A stretch of DNA of 64,000 nucleotides from NCBI RefSeq assembly GCF_041260155.1, contig NC_091928.1:29630388-29694387 (forward strand), read 5' to 3'. This DNA comes from Ptychodera flava. Its lineage: Eukaryota > Hemichordata > Enteropneusta > Ptychoderidae. Under the pieces are notes generated by a model that worked only from the letters and a program-made list of their open reading frames with translations, did no database searches and was not told the DNA's origin. Position 1 is the stretch's first letter. The number at the start of each line of letters is the position of its first letter. A program made the translations under genes and the position numbers. Below, piece by piece: positions 51,701-59,600 of the stretch.

Positions 51701-53328
51701 AAATTGCCCCAAAATTACAAATATGACAATATTAATACAATTTGTACAAGCATGAATGAGGTCATTCTGAGGACCATGAATATTAAATTTCATAGCAATG
51801 AGACGAGCGATTTCAGAGAACAAGATTTTTTGACTAAAAACGGAAAAAATACCCTAAAAATACAAACATGCAAATTTCATCCCAATTTTTGCACACATAA
51901 TTTAGAATACCTAACGAAATCTGCATACCAAGTTTCAACCAAATCTGACCAATGCTTACTGAGTTTTAGCCATTTGCAGGATTTTTCCTTTTTCTCCCCC
52001 TCATTTGCATATTTTTGGCACTGACATGTTCATTTGAACAAATTCACATCTCCACCCCTAGGTGCACCTGTACACCAAATACTAAGACAGTAGGTGCTAC
52101 GGTTTAGGAGTTTTTGATGTGGACGGACTAACAGACATACATACATACATACACACAGACGCCATTTTGCCACCTTATATGAATACCTCCCATTTGCATA
52201 TATACATATGCATATGGGAGCGTAAAAATATGATGTGCACATGCAGAAATCTGTCATAGTTACAAATTTAAAAAGTAATTAATTTATGGGTTTTTAATTG
52301 TATAAATTGAGTTGTTAAAAGGAATAATAATGATAATAATAATAATAACAATAATTGCAATATGAATGGTAAAAGCTGTACAATTTTATTCATATCAATA
52401 CCATCAGTTACGGTTGGATTACAATATATCACATCTTACAGAACAACCTGCTTCTACCTAACATTCTTCAGTGCAACACCTATCCTGGTTTAACCTTTGA
52501 CCTTTCAGGACACTGGTCAAGAAAAAATGTGAATGTTTATCAAGGGCAAGAGAAGTTCAAACAATATGCGGTCTGGCCTTCCACAACGATAAACTTCTGG
52601 TGTGTGACAAGGAGAGTGGTGTTATACAGATACTGAACCGTGATTACAAATGTGAAAAAGCGTTAATATTATCAAGTGGTTTTGGTAGTGAGTTTGCCAA
52701 ACAAGTCTGGCCAGAGTGTATAGTGGTCACTTGGGACAATCTGCTGCTCCTCCTTGATGACAGTAATTTGCAAATTGTTGTTTTCGATCAAAAGTATAAA
52801 ATTATAAGACTAATTGTTCTACGTAGAGACACAAAACCCTCATGCATTGCTCTTGTCAAGAGTTTTGTAATAGTCACAGACGTCAAAGGTCACCGTGTCC
52901 TCAAGTACAGCCTGAAGGGACAGTATGTTGCAAAGGTTGGTGGTCAAGGTGATGGCCAAACAGAATTCAACCACCCCTACTTTGTCGCTGTCAACAGTAG
53001 GGATGTCATCATGGTGTCTGACTGTTGGAATCACTGCATCAAGTGTTTTGATACGGAGTTCAATTATCTGTACCAATACGGTCAGCTAGGTCCCGGCGAT
53101 GGTCAGCTGTACCACCCACTTAGCATTGCTATTGATGGTGCTGACAATGTATATGTTTGTGATTATGTCAATAATAGGATTTCGATGTGGAGTAGAGATG
53201 GAGCATGGAAACGTCATCTATTCCAACATGAATTAATAGACCCCTGGCACATAGCAGTGACCGCCAACGGTGATAGAATTGCTGTTGATGGACCAAATGG
53301 CGATGAAATTGTAGTATATTCTAAGTAG
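35573..53328 (+). CDS. candidate multidomain gene: GT-B glycosyltransferase-like, TRADD-N-like, coiled coil and six-bladed NHL propeller
   Basis: Proposed exons: 35573-37268, 38698-39185, 39688-39776, 40470-40534, 40887-41096, 43835-44385, 44514-44708, possibly 50736-50811, and 52509-53328. All are on one strand. Several neighbouring borders agree in phase: 38698 to 39688; 40887-41096 (phase 1 out) to 43835 (phase 1 in) to 44514. Others do not fit exactly because of frame breaks. The joining is inference; two genes are possible, since 40887 onward can also read to a stop at 41116 followed by AATAAA near 41187. No signal peptide or membrane segment was seen, so a cytoplasmic protein is likely. 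An enzyme-like N terminus, a death-signalling-adaptor-like domain, a coiled coil and a ligand-binding propeller recall invertebrate innate-immune sensors; the function is not established. Confidence 0.5.
37660..37926 (+). mobile_element. MITE family M1, copy 3
   Basis: Carries the core (TTTTTGTACTAGAGATCAAA, TTTTTGAAATTCAAATGAT, GATTTTCACAAAACGTAAAA) and ends in ATGTGCATTCTACCTTAA, close to the family right end. Lies in the intron between the glycosyltransferase-like and TRADD-N-like exons. Confidence 0.55.
38698..39185 (+). pseudogene. TRADD N-terminal-domain-like exon, one frame break
   Basis: The acceptor at 38697 opens a frame with an acidic/basic linker, then [73 protein letters not shown] and, after a one-base shift near 39090 (AGAAGG), [20 protein letters not shown] and KEVELFFIN. 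Order and spacing of a helix, an IVQLR-like strand, a helix with YREGALRAAL-like sequence and a last LQLEL-like strand resemble the TRADD N-terminal domain, also reported in other metazoan and bacterial immune proteins. Similarity judged by eye. The exon ends at 39185 before GTAAGT and joins 39688 in phase. Confidence 0.45.
39688..41096 (+). CDS. three short exons following the TRADD-N-like exon
   Basis: 39688-39776 (89 nt) reads [20 protein letters not shown], acidic. 40470-40534 (65 nt) reads [11 protein letters not shown] in one frame; its exit phase does not match the next exon. 40887-41096 (210 nt) reads [38 protein letters not shown] and [16 protein letters not shown], helical and unassigned. 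Using GG/GTGTTA at 41096 it joins 43835 in phase. Unspliced, it runs into TAA at 41114-41116, with AATAAA near 41187. Confidence 0.5.
41359..41711 (+). mobile_element. MITE family M1, copy 4
   Basis: The left end TTAAGGTAGTATGCGCCTC and right end GGCACATTCTACCTGAAG are inverted. The core has TTGCTCAAACTTTCTTCAAT, TTTGAAATTCAAAATGGC and GAGAGTCTGAATATCT. The most complete forward copy in the window. Confidence 0.7.
42358..42417 (+). other. possible 60-nt exon
   Basis: A good acceptor (TTTACTTCTTTAAG) and GTAAAC donor enclose a frame open only in phase 0: [20 protein letters not shown]. The CxxC pair is suggestive but too short to call, and it does not fit the phase 1 junction proposed between 41096 and 43835. 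It may be an alternative exon or chance. Confidence 0.2.
42540..42747. repeat. G-tract, C-tract and (TA)n cluster
   Basis: Three G7 runs separated by single T (about 42544-42567), a C-rich run with 20 or so C (about 42646-42669) and a (TA)n tract of over 25 units (about 42692-42747) lie within about 200 bp. The G block can form a quadruplex, or pair with the C block as a hairpin. Confidence 0.85.
43656..43669. repeat. poly(C) tract
   Basis: A run of about 14 C in otherwise AT-rich intron DNA. Confidence 0.8.
43835..44385 (+). pseudogene. coiled-coil exon with frame breaks
   Basis: Acceptor TTTTTATTAATGCAG. The frame gives [20 protein letters not shown] and [14 protein letters not shown], then in other frames [38 protein letters not shown], and an internal repeat of about 24 residues ([20 protein letters not shown] / [18 protein letters not shown] / [13 protein letters not shown]). 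Heptad-rich coiled coil, probably for oligomerisation. At least three frame changes. Exit AACG/GTGAGC is phase 1 and fits 44514. Confidence 0.55.
44514..44708 (+). CDS. linker exon after the coiled coil
   Basis: 195 nt, phase 1 in and out, reading [39 protein letters not shown] and [20 protein letters not shown]. Polar and low in hydrophobics, likely a disordered linker with a basic patch. Acceptor TGTTCATCTTTAG is good; donor is AGAG/GTATCG. Confidence 0.5.
44876..45875 (+). mobile_element. Helitron-like non-autonomous element with five units of about 150 bp
   Basis: Units recur at 44990, 45148, 45298, 45480 and 45630 (spacings 158, 150, 182, 150), marked by GGCTCTGTACATGAAAAAAT. Each carries a short palindrome ATGGCCGC-NNN-GCGGCCAT followed by ATATTGGATC. 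The array is followed by GGACGGACGCACGG-type DNA and a terminal hairpin (45841-45869, 12 of 13 pairs) ending GGGGACTAATAAAC. Hairpin then CTAA recalls Helitron 3' ends; a central tandem array recalls oyster pearl and fly DINE-type elements. Long frames on the minus strand arise because 150 is divisible by three. Confidence 0.6.
45900..46480. other. gene-free stretch
   Basis: No exon or repeat family recognised between the tandem-repeat element and the Polinton fragment. GGCTGATGAGCC at about 46361 is a small palindrome only. Confidence 0.3.
46490..46930 (-). mobile_element. fossil Polinton/Maverick fragment: protein-primed DNA polymerase B piece
   Basis: The minus strand shows conserved blocks of Polinton family B DNA polymerase in the right order: [15 protein letters not shown], then a histidine/leucine block with [10 protein letters not shown], and FEKTMENLL within the polymerase motif usually read as NNSxFGKTMEN. 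Only this roughly 440-bp part is recognisable. No integrase, protease, ATPase or capsid gene and no terminal repeats were seen nearby. It is broken, with several breaks, and looks old. Confidence 0.75.
47633..47710 (+). repeat. tRNA-Lys(TTT)-like SINE head or tRNA pseudogene
   Basis: An A box (TAGCTCAGTCAGTAGA, 47642) and B box (GGTTTGAGTAC, 47685) are at tRNA spacing. An anticodon arm TGATA-CTTTTGA-TATCA gives anticodon TTT, and a T arm GGGTT-TGAGTAC-AACCC is present. The acceptor stem pairs poorly and no CCA-proximal end is clean, so a functional tRNA is unlikely. A tRNA-derived SINE fits best; its 3' extent is unclear. Confidence 0.5.
47990..48600 (+). mobile_element. Helitron-like element of the AAATTGCC family, with block B
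   Basis: Core units with CCTAGGGACCTGTATACCAA and AAAGCTGTCTGACCAG flank block B (48084-48170). Then come GTGGACGGACGCCTCACAAA, a (CATA)n run (about 48476-48522), a hairpin GGACGG-ATAC-CCGTCC (48542-48557) and a 16-bp-arm imperfect palindrome (48561-48595) ending TAGCTAATAAAC. The 3' end thus has the same CTAATAAAC as the element at 45.87 kb although the sequences differ. Confidence 0.6.
48890..49318. mobile_element. possible pogo-like MITE
   Basis: Left TACCATAAAAACCCTATCA and right TGATAGGGTTTATACAGTA are approximate inverted ends. TTTGACCACTC and AATTGACCACTC just inside resemble pogo/Tigger terminal regions. About 430 bp, non-coding. Confidence 0.45.
49335..49745 (+). mobile_element. Helitron-like AAATTGCC family copy, short form
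   Basis: Nearly the same order as 48180-48600: a TTTTGACCAAAAATGAC core, ACCTGTATACCAAATAACAA, GTGGACGGACGCCTCACAAA, (CATA)n, GACGCCGGACGGATACCC and the terminal palindrome TAGCTTCTATAG..TATAGTAGCTA (49717-49741). High similarity to the 48-kb copy suggests that both are fairly recent or derive from one local duplication. Confidence 0.65.
50736..50811 (+). other. possible short exon before the NHL propeller
   Basis: A strong acceptor (TTGTTTTCTTCCAG) is followed by a frame reading [20 protein letters not shown], linker-like. A different frame (phase 1 in, phase 2 out before GTTAAG) would bridge 44708 and 52509 exactly. Which frame, if any, is used cannot be decided here. Confidence 0.3.
51080..52225 (+). 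mobile_element. long AAATTGCC family array (about 5-6 units of about 150 bp) with terminal hairpin
   Basis: Diverged units repeat TTTTTTGACCAAAAA, AAAATTGCCCC, AAAATACAAAATTGCAGATTTC, CTAGGAACCTGTACAC and ATCA(T/A)AGCTA about every 150-160 bp from 51180 to 52020. The 3' side has ATGTGGACGGACTAACAGAC, a (CATA)n run and a hairpin at 52187-52220 (CTCCCATTTGCATAT against ATATGCATATGGGAG, 14 of 15 pairs). Open frames here are by-products of the repeat. Confidence 0.6.
52509..53328 (+). CDS. six-bladed NHL-type beta-propeller exon (C terminus)
   Basis: Acceptor TTTGACCTTTCAG; an uninterrupted frame of about 272 codons to TAG at 53326-53328. Six blades are visible: [100 protein letters not shown] and [20 protein letters not shown]. 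Linkers [14 protein letters not shown] and [14 protein letters not shown] are typical of TRIM2/3/71-like NHL repeats, which bind RNA or protein. Entry phase 2 shows that exons precede it; no RING or B-box was found in the window. The nearest upstream coding pieces are the coiled-coil exons at 43.8-44.7 kb. Confidence 0.9.
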
Positions 53329-55090
53329 ACAGAAACATCAAGATGATGTGTGTCTGACTTGCATAAAAATATTGAAATTTGTTCAAAATTTTGATGCACT
53401 AATATTAATTCTCACTTAAGCATGACAATGAATGACCGTAAAGTGTACATCACCCTACAAAACAATGACTGGTTCATTCTTAAATGTACTGCTGATGTTT
53501 TGAATGAAAAGCAGGCTAAGTTGATGTCACTTCTTCTCTAATGCATGAGGAAATAGAATTCAGCTGTTTTTGGTGCATCTTCACAGACAAATTTAAGGAA
53601 CTTTGATACCCAGTATCTCACAATTGATAGTGATTTGCCAATATCAAAACATGAGTGTAATTCATTAACAAATCAATGAGTTGTTTTCTGCATTTCCAAA
53701 CAGAATATTTGCACTGAATATATAATGTAGCAGATGCTTCACCTTTTCGGTAGGGATATCCTAGAATTGAGCAGTTTTTGAGACTTTGTGCAGAATTTTT
53801 TGAGTGATTTTGCAAGGTTCAGTAATGTCCAATGATTAAAAGTGATTGCAGATTTGATTTGGTCTAAGCAGCTCATCTCTACACCTAGAGCATAGCGAAT
53901 CAACAGTCGTGTGTACAACATAATTTTTACGAAGTTACCTGCATATCCTGAGATGTATATTACAAACATAACATATTGTGACATGTTAAAGTGTAGTGTT
54001 ATTGTTGGTGGATGAATTCTAGTCCTGTAGTTTAGTTTTCATCAATACCCTTGGACATGACACACATGACTGTGGGAAAAGGTCCTCATCACTCTATGTT
54101 AGTGTGTTTATATTTTGGTGACTAGTTTTATTCATTGTAGAACCTCCAATGGAGAAGTGTGCTGTTGCTTAAAACATGACAAGCAACAATCATCAGCATC
54201 AAGGCACACTGTGATGAAATTATCCAAATCAAAATTCATACTTCTGTTCTGGCATTTGACCAACGAGAAACCATAGAGAAAATAAGGTTTTGACTGCCCA
54301 ATTTGTTTCAAGCATGTAAGGCCCCCTTTCGGAAAAGGTGCAACTTTTTAATTGTATTTATTTCATTAATTTGTTACAAATCTGATACCACAACACTAAC
54401 ACTTTTGAGGACTGCATAGTACATTCTTTTCCCTTTTATCACTTCTTCAGAAGTATTAAAGTGAGGCAGATTTACTCTCAGAGTCTATTCAGATCAATGA
54501 TACTCTATTGTGAACAATCTAGGTTGTGTGAACTGTGAGAAGACTGTGGTAAGGATTTTGTTGAACACATCTCTGAAGGTAAAGAGAAAAAGACATGAAA
54601 GGCGCATCTCAAAGTAATGATGACAAGATATATCCTAACGTTTTGTTGCCTGAAAATAGATACTCTGGACAACTTGAAGCACCTATTATGCTTCTATAAG
54701 CATACAGTTGAAACAAGCTTTTACACTTAAATAAAAGTGGTTGTTTTACAAGATTCTGACAAAGTATTGGGTCTAATGATTTCATCATGAATGTGTTCTT
54801 GACGATTCCACCAATTATTACACAACATTCATTTGTGATTGTTATGAAGGCTGATGCAACAGCGCACTCTGTGGACAACCATGCAGATTTTTCAAGGTCA
54901 ACAAGTATGCAAACATAAGGATATATCTTGTCACTCTTCATTCATCAAGAACTTGTAACTGGTACAAGTAAGGTACTTTTCTTTCAGATACAACACATTC
55001 TGTCAACACAGATAAAAATTAATGAAAAAAATTAGAAAGTTACATTTATAAATGCAAGATTTGAGATTTTATAGCACCTTCATTTAATTA
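53329..55090. other. gene-free stretch, 3' flank of the NHL exon
   Basis: No further exon. AATAAA at about 54729 could end the transcript. Otherwise nothing recognised. Confidence 0.35.
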
Positions 55091-55793
55091 AAGGGGAAGT
55101 TCACCAAGGAAGATTTTACATATGTGCTAGCTTTGTGGTCACTTACCCTGGAAAAACTATTTTTGCCATTATATTTTATTATTATATTATGGATATGGCA
55201 TTGTCCACTCACCCACACTCAAACCAGGCTGTGCGTATTTACATAACTATTGTTTATACTGAGTATCCTTGCATAAACGATGAATCACTTATAATAAACT
55301 GTCCACTGTCAGATTTTGTGTTGCTGTTTACTACTAACCACAGAATCTACCACAAGCTTTCCCAGCCTTTAACAATGGAGTGGAGTGATAGTTCTGACTA
55401 TATTCCTATAACCATATATTCCTGAAGCTTGTGGTAGATTCGGTGGTTAGTAGTAAACAGCAACACAAAATCTGACAGTGGACAGTTTATTATAAACAAT
55501 TATGTAAATACGCACACCCTGGTTTGAGCATGGGTGAGTGGACAATGCCATATAACCATCGGAAGATGGGCCCTTCCATATCAAATGATGCAAGCTTCAA
55601 GCCTGGAGCTTTTTTCGCCATGATTCAAATTACATGGAGTTGATGAAGCCCTAACATGCAACTTACTGTACTATTTTTATCATTTTTTTGTAAAAAATTG
55701 CACGAGTTATAAATGGCAAAAGTAGCTTTTCCAGTGTAAGTGACATTAAAGCTAGCACGTATGTACGAAACCATCCTTGGTGAACTTCCCCTT
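55091..55793. mobile_element. 700-bp foldback DNA transposon with long inverted arms
   Basis: Both ends read AAGGGGAAGTTCACCAAGGA inward. The arms continue with CTAGCTTT.TGTCACTTAC.CTGGAAAA, GGCATTGTCCACTCACCCA, CTGTCCACTGTCAGATTTTG and ACTACTAACCAC.GAATCTACC up to a centre near 55400-55420. The left arm has an extra segment of about 35 bp (about 55258-55294) and the right arm one of about 150 bp, so the arms have diverged by indels. No transposase; TTAA-like flank at the left only. Confidence 0.8.
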
Positions 55794-56161
55794 CAATCTT
55801 TTCACAAAAGTGCAATATTACTGCAATCTTACTGGAAATAGGTTATTACAGTACAACATCCATCACCACTTTTCACTAGACTTGAAAATTTGCCATATTA
55901 CAGAGAAATTTTTTTTTTCTGATCATTAAAATAAGTACATGTATTCATAGTAGAAGATAAGTTACCCAAGTGACAATTAAATCTTAGTTTGATTCAATTT
56001 GTACAGATAAGATAAATACCATGTACAGCTATTTAGTGTAAACATACTTGCTTATGTTAGAAATATGAAGATCACACTTCACATAATTATATTTTCCTTG
56101 TGTAGGTGCCATTTTATCCTCATTTAATCTTTTTGTTTTAGCCTCTACGCGGTTTGCGCCA

Positions 56162-56545
56162 TAGCATAAAAAAATAGGTCATTTGAAGTGAATGGTCTCC
56201 AGGAGAGACGATAATGTCACTGGTGTCCCTTTGAAAGTCGATCAGCCCAAATGTTCCTCTCATGATTGGCCAATGATTAAATGGGTGTTGCTTATAAACT
56301 AGCCAGAGAACGTTCAGTTTATGAGCTAGTTTATGAGCGACACCCATTTAGTCATTGGCCAATCATGAGAGGAACATTTGGGCTGATTGACTTTCAAAGG
56401 GACGCCAGTGACATCATCGTCTCTCCTGGAGACCATTCACATTCAAATGACCTGTTTTTAAACGCTACGGTGCTAGAGTGGACCTCGAGGCTAGATGGAG
56501 TGGGGTTGGAGGCACGGAGGCTGTAAGCGATGTATAGGGTCTAGG
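56162..56545. mobile_element. foldback element, arms of about 140 bp
   Basis: Left arm 56162-56300 and right arm 56330-56470 are inverted copies (GTGAATGGTCTCCAGGAGAG, ACATTTGGGCTGAT, GAGGAACATTTGGG, ATTGGCCAATCATGAGAGGA). The loop itself has AAACTAG/CTAGTTT. DNA to 56545 (CTCGAGGCTAGATGGAGTGG) belongs to the same family, as shown by the single-arm copy at 27244-27460. Confidence 0.75.
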
Positions 56546-56641
56546 CAACTACGCGGTCAACAAAAATACTTCTTATGAATGCAGTGTCACAGAAATCCAT
56601 TTCAGAGTCAGGTACTGATCACATCTTTGAACACTTCACGC

Positions 56642-59600
56642 CTACCGATATTCATCCCCACAGTCCCCTATCCTGGCAAAGAGATCCTGTGACCTCCTGC
56701 AGACAGCCTCAATCTTCTCAGTGTCACTCTGGGTCAGGTCAAAGGTGAAAGTTCGCAGATTGTCACTGATGTGCTCAGCACCTTTGACCCCCAGTCTGCA
56801 GCCAATGATGACGCCTCCTACAGCTGGTTGGTCCAGGATGTATCTGGTGGCTACATTGGGAATACTGACATTGTGAGATTTTGCGATGCCGTCAAGCACC
56901 TTCAGCAGTTCTTGGAAGAGTTTCCAACCACCCCATGCATCTATCATCTGTTTGTATTTACCCAGAGATGCAGTGTTGAGTTCTCGCCTTCCTGCAGGTT
57001 CTGGAACATCTAGATATTTCTCACTTATTAGGCCACCACCTGTAATGTAAACATAAAATATAAAACAGATAGTAGTACTCATGAAAATGTGAGTTTCTTG
57101 TCTATACTGCTAAACTGTTATCTTGCAATGAAGTCTAAATGTTCACCTTGTAAGTCACTGTGCAAACGGACTACAAAAGCAACTAACCACAAAATTGCAA
57201 ATATGTGAAATTCAAAATAGCCACCATTCTTTCTCTCAACTCTGTGGGTAAAAGTAGAAAGCATTTGCTAGCAAAAGTGAAGTTCCAGAGACCAAAGCAG
57301 TGGAAGAAAAGAGAATGTGTGACAAAGATTGGTGCAGAATGAAAGAGTGCTTGGGATTTTAATATGCAAACACGTACCTATAGTGAGGGCTGATAGCAGT
57401 AACAACAGAATACAACACAGAATACAACTCAAAGCAAGGCAGTCCAGGGAATTACAGTACACAGATTACAAATGCCTACATGTACGTTGAAAAACGAAAG
57501 AGATACATACCGGGGCGACAACACATGGAAATGTATATCAGACGAGAGGAGACATCGGACCAAGGCTGTTGAACTTGAAAACCGAGGCCATTATAATGCA
57601 TTTTCAATTAATGCTTCTTAGAGTTTTTACCACTGACTAAAACAATTTTCATTGCTATGTTGCTGTTTTCACAAGATACTGACCATTTGATCTTGGAAAG
57701 TTGAGTTGCTCTTACGTGCAGCCAACGCATGCCGGTGTGGTGACAGACAGTTCACTATGGTATGCCTAGCTCTGCATGGCAGGGCTGTGTGTTACCAGTG
57801 TTAAACGACCTCCCACCACAGCCCTGCAGACTGATATAGAAAAAACTGCTGGTGGCTCCTAGAAATACAGCGGGCAGTTTATCCGCCGAAAACAGCCGAT
57901 TTTGAATCCAAAACTTGCATTGATCTTCGTTTTCGAGCACATTCACCTCACCTAGGTACACGATGTGCCCAGCCGCGCTTGTAAACTTACGCAAAACCTA
58001 CTTTTCTCTCTATGCGAGGGAAGCATTCGTATCCGCCGCCATTGTTAATCTCATTCAACCCATGAGCACTCGGGCGAAAACCAGCGTGAGTCTAAACCAT
58101 ATGGAAGGCGTATGATGTAAAAGAATAGTGCCACATAAGGCGAGTATTTAGAGAAAAATAAAAATCAAAAAGCAACGAAAAACAAAGCAAAAGAAAGCTA
58201 AAATTATTAATGACTGAACGCAATATGATAGTTGTGCAATTCAAAATAAAAAATAAATAAATAAACACACAAGAAATGCTCGTGAAACCGGTCCGAGCTG
58301 AGCGATGACGTCATGAGCGTGTTGCAATGCATTCTGGGTAATGAAGGTAAAATTTGTGTATAGCATGTTTTATGGTAGTAATACCAGAAATAGAGAAAGA
58401 AAGAAAGAAAGAAAGAAAAGAAGGAAAGTGAGCAAAAACTAACAGTTCCAGAGCTGGTCTCTGGAACTAATAACATTTTTCACAAAAACAAGATGGTGGA
58501 GATTTAATTTCTTTCTAAGTCTTGAAATCAGTCTATTAGCTTACTGTGACCTGCTAAGAAGTGTTCAGAGACATAACCTAATTAAATATTGTTCAATGAG
58601 GTGAAAGGGTTTATATAAAAACTTGATATGTTTATGTGTTGGTATGATAGCTATCTGTACATGAAACACAGACTCAATATTAAACTCTCCAAATTAAACT
58701 AAGAGAAAACGTTTCAAAGTAACATTAGCTACACTGGCTGTTACACCAATTGACAGTCAGTGTGATGTCAGATTACAGGAGTTAGTTCCACAATAAACAT
58801 CAAAGGATTGGAGTCATGTATTGTAAAAATATTCTTACATGCTTGCATAACATTTTCTTCTACCTGCAAGCAATGAGCACCTGCGACTTGCAATGTCAAA
58901 GGTCGTAACTATTTCATCTGAGGTCAGGTCAAAGGTGACACATATACAAAAGGTATTCGAGTCAATGCATGAACCTTGCGCCTACAGGTTTACTTACCTA
59001 TGGTTCCATATGTCAGTAGTTTGATATCATGAGCCTGACAGAATTCTGCCATCTTGACAGCGGGTCTTCTATCAATGATGGAATACTGCACTTGATTGGT
59101 TGAAATTCTTATACCTTTGTCGGAAATCTCTTTCATTCGCTGAGTGTCAAAGTTAGTCAGTGCCAGTTCACCTGGTTGACAAATCAAAGGGTTGTGGATG
59201 AATATAAATCATGTGAAAGAAAGAGAAAACAGTATCACGGATACACAGTCAATAATTGAAAGAGATGAACTGTTTCTACTTTCTGAACAGCAAAGAATTC
59301 ACTACTGTACCAGACCCTGAGCTGTGTTAAAGGGTTATGTATGAGCAAAGATGGCACAAGGCTGTAGCAGTGCGGTAAAGATATCCGAGTGTACATAGTG
59401 CAGTTCTGTACACACAAGTGTGTAACAGTGTCTGAACCTTTTGATGATATCAGTAACTATTTTACATGACAGCACTCGGCTCTGCGGAGACTGACTTTTG
59501 AAAGCTTAGGATCTGAAATTTGTGCATGGCTGTCACTTGTCATACTTTGTTTGATAACAGATCTGATATTTCTAAGAATGTTCAAAACTTGGAGATTTAT

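Noticed and set aside
51080-52225. Regularly spaced repeats as a CRISPR-like array
   Set aside because: Units are long, diverged and contiguous without unique spacers; this is a eukaryotic tandem-repeat element.
53739-54941. Minus-strand frames of 81 and 110 codons
   Set aside because: No recognisable domain, no splice partners and AT-biased codons; treated as chance.
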